Shown here: positions 31,355 to 39,660 of the stretch, one piece after another
Layout: every line of letters starts with the position of its first letter
How positions within the stretch are numbered: position 1 is the stretch's first letter
Assembly: GCA_015485355.1 (NCBI GenBank)
Contig: WFTQ01000022.1
Span: forward strand, 1 to 43,346
DNA: 43,346 bases
From: a bacterium
GTDB lineage: Bacteria; Calditrichota; Calditrichia; RBG-13-44-9; J042
Direction: 5' to 3'
Program-made: the position numbers and the translations under genes
The notes under the pieces: generated by a model
Told to the model about the DNA's origin: nothing
What the model saw: the letters and a program-made list of their open reading frames with translations, nothing else
The model's database searches: none

Positions 31355-32353
31355 TCACCCTGTTTTGTCTTCGGAGACCGGCGACGCGCTTTTGCTGAGC
31401 CGATAGGCCCTTTTTACCTGCTTTCTAAAACGTTCGTAACCGGCACGCATCACCGGTGTTCCTCGAAATACTTTTTTAAAGGTTTCCTGGGTCCATTCCA
31501 GCATGCGGGAAAGCTTCCACATCTCATCAGGTAGCCGGTTGCGGAAATCGGTTACCGCAGTGGGTCGACTGAAACGATTCCAGGGGCACACCGTCTGGCA
31601 GATATCGCAACCGAACACCCAATTCCCCATGCGGGCTTCCAGTTCCGGGGCTGTTGCTCCTCGATGTTCGATCGTCAGGTAGGAAATACAGCGGCGGGCA
31701 TCCAACACATACGGTTCGATCAGGGCCTCCGTGGGGCAGGCATCCACGCAGCGGGTACAACGGCCGCAGAAATCCATATCGAAAGGCGAATCCGGGGGAA
31801 GCTCCAGATTGAGCAGGAGCTCGCCCAAGAAGAAGAAGGAGCCTTGTTGTTTAAGGATCAGGTTGGTATGCTTGCCTATCCAACCCAGGCCGGCTTGCAC
31901 AGCCAGGGGTTTTTCCATAATGGGGAAAGAATCGACACAAACCCGGCCCCGGGCGGACGGTTCCAGACTCTGAATGAAAGCCAGCAGTCGCTTCAATTTC
32001 CGTCGTAGCACTTTATGATAATCCCGCCCCCGGGCGTACAGGGAAATGTTGGCCTCTTCCGGCGGACGATCCCACGGTTCATCGTCTCGAAAATAGTTCA
32101 ACGCGACCACGATGATCGAGCGTGCCTCCGGGAAATACCGTTGAGGGCCGGCCCGATGACTTCCGTGGCGTTCCATCCAGTGCATGGTGCCATGCAATCC
32201 CTTCCCCAGCCACCAGCGCAGCCGCTGCGCCTCCTCTTCCAGGAACGCAGCCCGGCTGACCCCCACGGCATTAAAACCCATCTCCAGGGCCTTGTGCTTG
32301 ATCCGGGAAACCAGCTGATCGGGAGAGAGTGGACCAAGGTTTCGGGAAGGCAT
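31355..32353 (-). CDS. queG: Epoxyqueuosine reductase
   Basis: QueG reduces epoxyqueuosine to queuosine in tRNA, the last step of the pathway, using cobalamin and two [4Fe-4S] clusters. The 332-residue protein has the N-terminal MGFNAVGVSRAAFLEEEAQ, HGTMHWMERH, VALNYFRDDEPWD, YARGRDYHKVLRRKLKRL and VDSFPIMEKPLAVQAGLGWIGK. Two ferredoxin motifs follow, FCGRCTRCVDACPTEAL and GCDICQTVCPWNRF. All family features are present. It begins nine bases after the glycerophosphodiesterase gene on the same strand, so the two are probably co-transcribed, although their roles are not obviously connected. Cobalamin dependence is from family knowledge. Confidence 0.95.
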   Translation of the reverse strand: MPSRNLGPLSPDQLVSRIKHKALEMGFNAVGVSRAAFLEEEAQRLRWWLGKGLHGTMHWMERHGSHRAGPQRYFPEARSIIVVALNYFRDDEPWDRPPEEANISLYARGRDYHKVLRRKLKRLLAFIQSLEPSARGRVCVDSFPIMEKPLAVQAGLGWIGKHTNLILKQQGSFFFLGELLLNLELPPDSPFDMDFCGRCTRCVDACPTEALIEPYVLDARRCISYLTIEHRGATAPELEARMGNWVFGCDICQTVCPWNRFSRPTAVTDFRNRLPDEMWKLSRMLEWTQETFKKVFRGTPVMRAGYERFRKQVKRAYRLSKSASPVSEDKTG

Positions 32354-32362
32354 TATTCGCCC

Positions 32363-33130
32363 TTACCCCTGGGTCACCAGAGGCGTTTCCTCCTGAATTT
32401 TTCTTACTATATGAAAATACATTTCCGGTTTGTTGGTGATGATGGCATCGACCCCCAGTCGAATCATCCTCTCCATGGCCTTTTCCCGATCCACCGTCCA
32501 CACATGGATGGAAAATCCCCGGTCATGTAACTGGTCCACATAAAACTGGTTCACCAGTCGGTAATTGGCATGCATGGAATGCAATATCTCCTGTTCGATA
32601 AACAGGGTATAAATCCTGTGGCGATAAATGTAGCCCAGGTGATACTCCGGTGCCAAAGCGGCGATCCGCTTCAAGATTTTGAAGTTGAAGGAAGAGATGA
32701 TGATATTATCTCTCAATTTAAAATCCCGAAGCATCTGAACCAGCCGGGCCTCCAACCCGTCCATGTAAAAAGGATGCGGTTTAATGTCCAGATTGATCAA
32801 CACCCGGTCACGCAACAAGTCCAGCACATCTTCCAGCGTGGGGATGCGATGGTTGGGATCGCCGCGCAGATAAATCCCTTTTAATTTATCCATCGGCATT
32901 TTATGCACTTTACCCAGACGCCCGGTCATACGCAAGAGGCGCCGGTCGTGGAAGACCACGATATCGCGGGTGGCGGTAAACCGGATATCCAGCTCAATGC
33001 CGTCGCAACCCATTTGAATGGCTTCTTCAAACGACTGCAGGGAATTTTCCGGGGCCACGGAGTGCGCCCCCCGGTGGGCGAAAACCATCGGAAATTTTCT
33101 TTTCTCGAACAAGCGTGGAACGGGTGTCAT
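32363..33130 (-). CDS. Glycerophosphodiester phosphodiesterase
   Basis: GDPD enzymes hydrolyse glycerophosphodiesters to glycerol-3-phosphate and an alcohol, often for phospholipid turnover. The 255-residue protein has FAHRGAHSVAPENSLQSFEEA, GCDGIELDIRFTATRDIVVFHD (catalytic histidine and metal-ligating E and D), IPTLEDVLDLL and LINLDIKPHP. GFSIHVWTVDREKAMERMIRLGVDAIITNKP is the usual C-terminal pattern (here mentioned only as VWTVD and ITNKP). There is no signal peptide, so it acts in the cytoplasm, closer to UgpQ than to secreted GlpQ. The ATG at 33130 is favoured; a TTG four codons earlier is possible. Neither has a clear ribosome-binding site. queG follows after nine bases; an MBL-fold gene lies 160 bp upstream. 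Confidence 0.92.
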   Translation of the reverse strand: MTPVPRLFEKRKFPMVFAHRGAHSVAPENSLQSFEEAIQMGCDGIELDIRFTATRDIVVFHDRRLLRMTGRLGKVHKMPMDKLKGIYLRGDPNHRIPTLEDVLDLLRDRVLINLDIKPHPFYMDGLEARLVQMLRDFKLRDNIIISSFNFKILKRIAALAPEYHLGYIYRHRIYTLFIEQEILHSMHANYRLVNQFYVDQLHDRGFSIHVWTVDREKAMERMIRLGVDAIITNKPEMYFHIVRKIQEETPLVTQG

Positions 33131-33290
33131 GCGATTTACCAAACGAATTCTGAATCAGCGGGTAATTTAAACAGAAAGCATCAATTTTTCAACCGGCGGA
33201 ATCATTACCCGACATCGGCATTGCCGGTGGCGTGAACCTCCCGGTATGGATGCGGTAATCGGGGGGAGCGGCCTGTACCGAAACCGATGG

Positions 33291-34100
33291 TCAGGTTTCT
33301 CCGGATGCATTTTCGCCGGCATCGACCGTTGGTGTTTTGATCGGTACCTCTATGCGAAATCCATCGTAGGCCAGGTGAATTTCTCCATCGAAATATTTTT
33401 GGGCCACGGACTTCAGGTCGCTTTCCAGGGCATCGGGATAAAAATGGGTTAAAATGAGTTGTTTGACGCCGGCTTCCTGGGCGATCTTGGCGGCCAAGCT
33501 GGGCGAAAGGTGCCCTTCTACGGCATATTCGTCGGCATGGGAACATTCCAGGACGGCGATATCGGCTTCCCGGCACAAACGGATCAACTCGCTGCAGTAG
33601 CCGCTGTCTCCGGAAAAGGCGATAATCCGGCCACCCATTTCGAAGCGGAACCCGACACTTTCGTTTTTATGAATCACGCGATTCCAGATCAAACGGAATC
33701 CCGGGAAATCCAGCAACCGCCGTTTCAGTTCATAATATTTGATGTTTTCCATGGGGTTTTGTACCCAGCGGCCATAGGCGGTTTCCAGGCCGCGCATAAA
33801 ATTCAAAAATCCACGGGGACCCCACACCCGCAACATCCGTTCCTCTTCCCGGGAATTCCGCAGGGCAAACAGAAACGGGATCAAATCCGCCACATGGTCC
33901 GGATGAAAATGGGTGATGAAGATATACGTAATGGAGTGGATATCGATCCCTTCGTCGGCCAACCGTCGCAACGTACCTGCACCTATATCGATCAAAATCC
34001 GCTCTTTGGGCGTCTCCAGCAGAATGCTGCTGCAAGACCGCTCCGGATGCGGTAGGATACTGCCGGTGCCTAAAAAATGGAGTCGCAATGCGGCTGCCAT
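33291..34100 (-). CDS. MBL-fold hydrolase, RNase Z-like
   Basis: This 269-residue metallo-beta-lactamase-fold protein has LHFLGTGSILPHPERSCSS, ILIDIGAGTLRRLADEGID, the metal-binding FITHFHPDHVADLIP, RIIAFSGDSGYCSEL and LECSHADEYAVEGHLSP...LILTHFYPDA. These match the RNase Z/ElaC-like group (HxHxDH motif, GDS and late histidines). The long exosite arm of true RNase Z is not obvious, so it may instead be a related phosphodiesterase or a lipid-like hydrolase. A clear AAAGGAG lies just before the ATG at 34100. It heads a minus-strand cluster with the glycerophosphodiesterase and queG, and is divergent from the TPR lipoprotein. Confidence 0.85.
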   Translation of the reverse strand: MAAALRLHFLGTGSILPHPERSCSSILLETPKERILIDIGAGTLRRLADEGIDIHSITYIFITHFHPDHVADLIPFLFALRNSREEERMLRVWGPRGFLNFMRGLETAYGRWVQNPMENIKYYELKRRLLDFPGFRLIWNRVIHKNESVGFRFEMGGRIIAFSGDSGYCSELIRLCREADIAVLECSHADEYAVEGHLSPSLAAKIAQEAGVKQLILTHFYPDALESDLKSVAQKYFDGEIHLAYDGFRIEVPIKTPTVDAGENASGET

Positions 34101-34172
34101 AGGGTTCTCCTTTCTGGCATTATGCGGATTTTATAAAATTTAACGCGATTTTTATCCAATTCAAAAATTATC

Positions 34173-34200
34173 TTGCTAATTGTGATTTAACTTATATAGT
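34173..34200 (+). promoter_or_regulatory. Sigma-70 promoter of the TPR lipoprotein gene
   Basis: TTGCTA (34173-34178), a 16-bp spacer and TATAGT (34195-34200) form a good promoter in an AT-rich stretch. Transcription would begin near 34207, giving a leader of about 27 bases that includes AAAGGAGG. Confidence 0.6.
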
Positions 34201-34233
34201 TTCTGAAAGTTCAATTTAAAGGAGGACGTTGCC

Positions 34234-35211
34234 ATGTCGAAAACCTGGACGCAACAGTTTGCCATCGGTGTTGTATTATTTCTGCTGGCCTGCGGTGGCG
34301 ATCCTCTTCCCAGGGGGGACGAGGCGTTTCAACAAGGCAAGTACGCCGAGGCCATGAAGTATTACAAAGAGGCCCTGAAAAATCAGCCCGATAACCCCGA
34401 AATTCAAAAGAAAATCGCCTTTACGTATTTCAAGATCGGGGAATATTTTTTTAAAACGCGGCGCGTCATCCGGGCCTTCGAAGGCCAGGTGGAAAAGGGA
34501 ATTCAGGCGGCCCCCGATCCCGACGACCCGGAATTTCGTAGACAACTGAGCCAGACCTATTTCGCCCTGGCAGAGGCATACCAGTCCGTGAAACCCGAAA
34601 ATCCGGTACAGAAGGAACAGTTCTTTAAAAAAACCCTCTTCTATCTGGAAAAGGCCATCGAAACCGACAGCAGCAACAGCGCCGCCCAACAGGCCCTGCA
34701 ACAATTTTCGGAAAAAAACTTTCAGGAAATGTTGAACCGGGGACTGAACGCATACAAGAAGGGACCCGAAGACCCGCTGGAGTACCTGGCGGCGGAATTC
34801 TATTTAACACGGGCCTTAAAATTCAACCCCGATCACAAAGAAGCCCAACGGTACCTACGCCTGGCCCGCAAAAAGGGACTGGACGTGCTCAACATGAACC
34901 AGGATATGCCCATCGCCATCTCCTCCCAGTTGAAAAAGGGTCGGCTCCTGGCCTATTATGTCGTAATCCGCAATAACACCAACGAACCCCGCCAGGTAAG
35001 CAGCCGGAATTTCTATTTACTCACCGCAGAGGGGGACGAGGTGCAAGGCAGTACTTCCAAGGAATTTGCGGAACCGTTTCAGGAGACCACCTTGCAACCG
35101 GGCGAAGAAACCGGCGGGGTGGTAACCTTTCAGATTCAGCCACGGAAAAAATACGTACGGGTGGAATACTGGCACGAGAACGCGGTACTGGGTTATAAGA
35201 ATTTACCCTAA
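34234..35211 (+). CDS. TPR-containing lipoprotein
   Basis: This 325-residue protein has a lipoprotein signal peptide ending in the lipobox LLAC at residues 17-20. The mature protein begins CGGDPLPRGDEAFQQGKYAEA. TPR-like helix pairs follow (AMKYYKEALKNQPDNPEIQKK, AFTYFKIGEYFFKTRR, YLEKAIETDSSNSAAQQAL, YLTRALKFNPDHKEAQRYLR). The last 90 residues form a beta domain (YYVVIRNNTNEPRQVSSRNFYL, LQPGEETGGVVTFQIQP), resembling DUF4352-type immunoglobulin-like domains. It is probably anchored in the outer membrane, facing the periplasm, as a scaffold for protein interactions; no enzymatic motif is seen. The ATG at 34234 follows a strong AAAGGAGG. It is monocistronic with its own promoter and a GC-rich terminator-like hairpin. 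Confidence 0.85.
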   Translation: MSKTWTQQFAIGVVLFLLACGGDPLPRGDEAFQQGKYAEAMKYYKEALKNQPDNPEIQKKIAFTYFKIGEYFFKTRRVIRAFEGQVEKGIQAAPDPDDPEFRRQLSQTYFALAEAYQSVKPENPVQKEQFFKKTLFYLEKAIETDSSNSAAQQALQQFSEKNFQEMLNRGLNAYKKGPEDPLEYLAAEFYLTRALKFNPDHKEAQRYLRLARKKGLDVLNMNQDMPIAISSQLKKGRLLAYYVVIRNNTNEPRQVSSRNFYLLTAEGDEVQGSTSKEFAEPFQETTLQPGEETGGVVTFQIQPRKKYVRVEYWHENAVLGYKNLP

Positions 35212-35302
35212 CCCGGGCCCGTCCGGCCAAACCCGTTCATGGTTCTCGGGGACTCCCGGGGATCGTGTAACCACACCGGGAAGGGTTGACAGGGTTCCGG
35301 TG

Positions 35303-35345
35303 CCCCCGCCCCGGCATGATGCCCGGGGGCGGAGGCGGTTTTTCC
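35303..35345 (+). terminator. Possible terminator behind the TPR lipoprotein
   Basis: CCGCCCCGGCAT and ATGCC...GGGGGCGG can form a long GC-rich, slightly bulged hairpin, followed by AGGCGG and five T. It lies about 95 bp after the stop codon. The remaining bases up to the S9 gene hold nothing recognizable. Confidence 0.45.
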
Positions 35346-35506
35346 TTCACAATATCCTATCTGTCCTGGACATCGGTGCGATTCCACCTGCGGGGGGCAA
35401 GGCCGGGATCACGACCGCTCGAGAAAACGGAACCGATCCTTCACCTCCTTGTGAACGGAACCTCCGGTGGCAGAAGCGCCGCAGTACCCCTCTATCAGGC
35501 CTCGGC

Positions 35507-38293
35507 TTATTCACCGCGATAAGGTACGCCTTCAGAAAGCCATGCCGGTGCAGGCGCCCCTTTTAAATAATGATCCAGATACTGTTTCATTTTGATGGCA
35601 TAGTCCAGTTTATTGGCGTACGTTTGCAAATGATGCTTTTCTCCCCGATATTGTAAAAAAACACTTTCCTTGCCCAACCGCCTCAGGGCCAGATACAACT
35701 CAATCCCCTGATACCAGGGCACCGCCTCGTCCTGGTCCCCAAACATGATGAGCAATGGTGTTCGAATTTGATGGGCAAAAAATACAGGGGAGTTTAGAAA
35801 GTACCGTTCCGGATATTCCCACAGGCTTCCACCAATACGGCTCTGAAATTTTTCGTACTGAAACTGCCGGGCCAGTCCGCTTCCCCATCGGATCCCGCTG
35901 TAGGCGCTGGTCATGTTGGAGACCGGGGCACCCGCAATGGCACAGGTGAACAGATGGGTCTGGGTGATAACAAATGCCGTTTGATATCCACTCCAGGAAT
36001 GTCCATGCAGGGCAATGGCATCGGGATCCGCAATGCCCAGATCGATGAGTTTTTGCACCCCGGGGACCAGGCATTTCAGGGCGGAATAGCCGGGACGACC
36101 GACTTCAAAACGAATGTCGGGCAGGAAAATCACATATCCGTTGCTGGTGTATAGGGGAAAACAGGGGCGATGGTTAATTACCGGTTGATTAAATTCGTAC
36201 AACCGCTGGGAAAAGAAACGATAAAAATAGACCAACACCGGATATCGCCGGCCGGGCTGATAGTTTTCCGGCAAAATCACCACCCCCTGCAATGGGAGAC
36301 CGTCTTCGCTGCGCCATTCCACCAGTCTGGCCCGGCCCCAAAGGAATTCTTCCATTTGAGGATTGACTCGGGTCACCTTGCGGGGCCGTTTAAAATGCCA
36401 ATCGCTGACCCAGATATCGGGAAATTCCTCATAACTCTCCCGGGTAAAAATCACCCGATCGACCGATCCGGCTTTCGCCAGAAAGGTGAAACGCTTTTTT
36501 TCCTGCAACAATGTCTGCACTTCCGTCTTTCCGATGGTCGCCCGATAAAACCCACGGTATTTCTTTACGTCATGATAGCCATATAACAGCAGCGTTTCCC
36601 CCGATTGGAAAAATGGTTTTTCCGTATCCCATGGAATGATACGAAATATCAGGTGGTTCCTCCGCCCTTCGCCTCCGGTTATCCGGACGGGACGACCACC
36701 GTCTGTGGGGACCTGCCAGATGTCATATTTGTCATAAATCAAGACCGCACGATCCCCTTTCACCCAGCCGGCCACGCCATATCCCGGCGGAGGGTAAGGA
36801 TAATCATGGTCCTCGTTAAAAAACGGCACTCCCAGGGTCGCCGTCAAATTCACGTGAGTACCCCTTGCCACATCGTACAAATGCCAATGGCGATCCCGAT
36901 AATACACCAGATAGTTCCCTTCCGGGGATAAGGAGGCCGTTCGAGAAAGGCGCTCCGCCACCAAGGTACGCCGGCCCGTACGCAAGTCCACCACATACAC
37001 ATCGAACCACCAGCCCTCCCAGGTAATTTCCCTTAAGTAGGGAACATCCGAAAAACCCAGGGCGATACGGGCATTGCGGGGCACTTCCACGACAGGCAAT
37101 AAAGAATCGGCCAGCAACACAACCCTCTGGTTATCCATATGATAAACGGCCCGGTAGGTGCGTCGACGCTCCTTCTCCCATTCTCTTTTCTGATGGGGTA
37201 GAATCCGGGGATCATTCCAGTGCCATACATCCACACCGCGCTTTTTTAGGATGGCGGCGATATCGAAGAAGCGTTTGGCCCTTTCCTCCTTGCTCAACGT
37301 ATCTTTCCGGAATTTGCTCAACGCCCTATTCCGCCGAAAAAGCCATTCGGGCTGAAACCCCAGAAACAATCGCCGGCCGTCTTTGCTCCATTGCGGAGCG
37401 CCGTGCGGGGGCAACACCATCCGATCGGGGTAATCGGCGGTATCCACCAGCACCTGCAGGGAGTCTTGTGTGGCGTTCCAGAGCATTAATTGAGCCCCAC
37501 CCGGTAGCCCTTCTTCGTCCAACCGGCTTTTTAGAAACGCCAGTCGCCCCGCCCGGTGGTCCCAGGTTAATCCCGAAAAATAAGCCTGGGCTTCCCGAAG
37601 AAGGGTATCTCGCACCACTCGATCCGATTGCAACCGGTACAAATACAAACCATTTTCCCGCCCGCCGCTATCGGAAACCACCACCGCTAAATAGCGGGAA
37701 AGGCTGTCGAAGGCAAATTCCGTGGCGAACCCTACAGAATCGATCCACCCGCTGGTCAGCGCTTTGATGACCAACAGCCCCCCCAGGGGACGGGGGGATT
37801 TTTCATCCGCCGGCTTTTCGGGAAATCCCTGAAAAGCGATCCAGCGCGAATCGTTGGAAAAACGGTATGCCTTGATTTTTTCCGCTTCAAACACGGCGCC
37901 GCTGACCGTGTTCAGGAGCCTCAGTCCTGGTCGAGGGGGCTCGTCCTTACCCGCGGCCACCTCTTTTTCGACGGCCGGAGGTTCTATCCGTACCGCCACC
38001 CAACGGGCATTGCGGGAAAACAGCGGTTGCCGCCCCCGTTCAATCCGAAAGCGGCGTTCTTCTTCCAGCGCTTGAATGACCACTTCGCCATCCCCGCGAT
38101 CGGGACGTGCTTCGTAAGCCAACCAGCGGCCATCCTCCGAAATCACCGGATCGTGAATCGCCCGGAACCGCATGATATCGGCAAAAGTCAATGGCCGTTT
38201 CCTGTCCGCATGTCCCGGCGAGACAACCGCCACAATCACCAGAACGGTTAAAAATCGAACCAAAAACGAACGGCATACGCAACGTATTTCCAT
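35507..38293 (-). CDS. Secreted prolyl-oligopeptidase-family (S9) serine peptidase
   Basis: This 928-residue protein has a signal peptide (about residues 1-29, RFLTVLVIVAVVSPGHA), a large region of beta-propeller repeats (VISEDGRWLAYEAR, LFSRNARWVAVRI, RFSNDSRWIAFQG, ASLSPEGNYLVYYRD) and a C-terminal alpha/beta-hydrolase domain. Catalytic residues are visible: nucleophile S766 in GHSWSGYQ, D855 in FGDQDEAVP and a histidine in GEKHHL (H887/H888). It resembles DPP-IV/acylaminoacyl-peptidase-like S9 enzymes that cut peptides after proline or remove N-terminal residues; specificity cannot be read. It is longer than typical S9 proteins by about 150-200 residues, mostly in the propeller. Likely periplasmic or extracellular. 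A small T9SS-type gene lies 295 bp upstream. Confidence 0.92.
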   Translation of the reverse strand: MEIRCVCRSFLVRFLTVLVIVAVVSPGHADRKRPLTFADIMRFRAIHDPVISEDGRWLAYEARPDRGDGEVVIQALEEERRFRIERGRQPLFSRNARWVAVRIEPPAVEKEVAAGKDEPPRPGLRLLNTVSGAVFEAEKIKAYRFSNDSRWIAFQGFPEKPADEKSPRPLGGLLVIKALTSGWIDSVGFATEFAFDSLSRYLAVVVSDSGGRENGLYLYRLQSDRVVRDTLLREAQAYFSGLTWDHRAGRLAFLKSRLDEEGLPGGAQLMLWNATQDSLQVLVDTADYPDRMVLPPHGAPQWSKDGRRLFLGFQPEWLFRRNRALSKFRKDTLSKEERAKRFFDIAAILKKRGVDVWHWNDPRILPHQKREWEKERRRTYRAVYHMDNQRVVLLADSLLPVVEVPRNARIALGFSDVPYLREITWEGWWFDVYVVDLRTGRRTLVAERLSRTASLSPEGNYLVYYRDRHWHLYDVARGTHVNLTATLGVPFFNEDHDYPYPPPGYGVAGWVKGDRAVLIYDKYDIWQVPTDGGRPVRITGGEGRRNHLIFRIIPWDTEKPFFQSGETLLLYGYHDVKKYRGFYRATIGKTEVQTLLQEKKRFTFLAKAGSVDRVIFTRESYEEFPDIWVSDWHFKRPRKVTRVNPQMEEFLWGRARLVEWRSEDGLPLQGVVILPENYQPGRRYPVLVYFYRFFSQRLYEFNQPVINHRPCFPLYTSNGYVIFLPDIRFEVGRPGYSALKCLVPGVQKLIDLGIADPDAIALHGHSWSGYQTAFVITQTHLFTCAIAGAPVSNMTSAYSGIRWGSGLARQFQYEKFQSRIGGSLWEYPERYFLNSPVFFAHQIRTPLLIMFGDQDEAVPWYQGIELYLALRRLGKESVFLQYRGEKHHLQTYANKLDYAIKMKQYLDHYLKGAPAPAWLSEGVPYRGE

Positions 38294-38587
38294 GTGAATA
38301 CTCCCGATTTACCAATGAGTCCACTGCATTTCCCCCGAATCGGCCGGGAAAGCATTGACGGTGCTTTCTTTCGAGGATGCCTGGAAAGTAATACACAACA
38401 CCCGAAAAACACAACTTTGAAAATTTAACCCGGGGGGAAACCGGGTATCTCCATCGGCTCCGGTGCCAATTGCCATTACCATTTTAAAGAAACCAGGTAT
38501 CCGGGAACCTTCAGGAAATGTTTCAGGAATGTTTCCGGGTGTGAAGGGGACACGAACCGGCGGATTCATCCGAGTTTTCAGGGTTGT
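38294..38587. other. Gap between the S9 peptidase and the T9SS-type gene
   Basis: No gene is seen. CCCGG/CCGGG with a 7-base loop near 38430-38447 is a small hairpin. There is no T-rich terminator; the S9 promoter should lie here but I could not place it. Confidence 0.3.
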
Positions 38588-39094
38588 TCAGCGCAACACC
38601 AGCATTTTGCGGGTGAAAGTCATCGTTTCCGTCTGCAAACGATACACATACACCCCCGGGGATAACCGGGAGGCATCCATCTCCACCCGATGCCAACCGG
38701 CGTTCAGTGTCCAGCGCAGGTTCGGACTCCGTGGCTGACCATCCAGGGTAAAAATTTGCAGGCTTACCGCCCCATGCTGAGTCAGACAAAAAGTAAAGGC
38801 AGTGAACGGATATTGCGAAGACGCCCGCGTCCCGGGGCTGACAATCCGGACCGGTAATAAACGTCGGGCAGGGGAAAAGGCGCTCGCACCGCCTGCCGGC
38901 CGTCCGAGCCCTTCCAGGGACACCCCTGGCACGGGTTGATCCGACACCGAGGGCACCGGCCGACCGTCCTCTCTTCCCACCCAACGCTCCCGGCGTTGCT
39001 GAACCGCTCCGGTAAACACCGGAATCACCGCACGCTGGAGAACCTCCAGTACGACCAGAGACAAGGCAAGGAACAGCGAGATGATCAATTTCAT
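38588..39094 (-). CDS. Small secreted protein with T9SS type A-like sorting domain
   Basis: This 168-residue protein starts with a hydrophobic signal peptide (LIISLFLALSLVVLEVL) and a linker rich in R, G and P with no recognizable domain. The end, WTLNAGWHRVEMDASRLSPG and VYVYRLQTETMTFTRKMLVL, is a FlgD-Ig/T9SS type A-like sorting domain: the LSPGVYVYRL pattern and the final basic-hydrophobic strand are diagnostic. T9SS signals normally follow a cargo domain of hundreds of residues; here the cargo is only about 60 residues and unstructured-looking. The gene could be a small surface protein or a remnant of a larger one. It is on the same strand as the S9 peptidase, which lies downstream. Confidence 0.65.
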   Translation of the reverse strand: MKLIISLFLALSLVVLEVLQRAVIPVFTGAVQQRRERWVGREDGRPVPSVSDQPVPGVSLEGLGRPAGGASAFSPARRLLPVRIVSPGTRASSQYPFTAFTFCLTQHGAVSLQIFTLDGQPRSPNLRWTLNAGWHRVEMDASRLSPGVYVYRLQTETMTFTRKMLVLR

Positions 39095-39660
39095 GAATAT
39101 TCCCCAAAATCCCTTACATCAAATCCGTCGCTTATTCCGGAATCCGAGAAAATAAACCACTTAAAGGTTTTGCGGATCGTATAGAAATCGTTCCTCAATC
39201 CCTGAGGTATGCTTTACAGAATCGACCCATCCCGACACAAGTTGAGTGAATTTCGCCGGCATCCCTTCCGCCATATGGATAGACTGTTTTTCGGATTCTC
39301 CCTTTGGGGAACCCCCCAGCCAACAGAGGAGCGAATGGCCACCATGGAAACGACGTTGATGCATTTCCCTCCACGGTGGGGGAAACGCATCCCTGCGGCA
39401 GGAACGATTTTCGGTTGAAGACCCTCATTGTTGGTGCAAATTCATCCGATCAAATTGTGGGGTAAAACCGTAAAATATTTTTGAATTTTAATAAAAGTTC
39501 CGTATTTTTTGGTCTTGGACAATTTGGATTCCCATTTTAACCGGGCAGGTTTCGCTTTGTGACAGAAGACGTTCAATTCATGGTCTTTTCTTTTTGGGGA
39601 AAATTGCCCACCCATTGTCATTTTTCCATCAACCACAAACGATCCATATTTGGAGGGTGT
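39095..39660. other. Intergenic region ahead of the amidohydrolase gene
   Basis: Some minus-strand open frames exist between 39160 and 39428 but none has a ribosome-binding site or recognizable family. An imperfect hairpin (TTTCCCTCCACGG/TGGGGGAAA) lies at about 39363-39384. A possible plus-strand promoter, TTGAAT (39481-39486), 16 bp and TATTTT (39503-39508), lies 150 bp before the amidohydrolase start. The rest appears empty. Confidence 0.4.

Noticed and set aside
39160-39428. Minus-strand open frames upstream of the amidohydrolase gene
   Set aside because: No ribosome-binding site, no recognizable family and no operon context.
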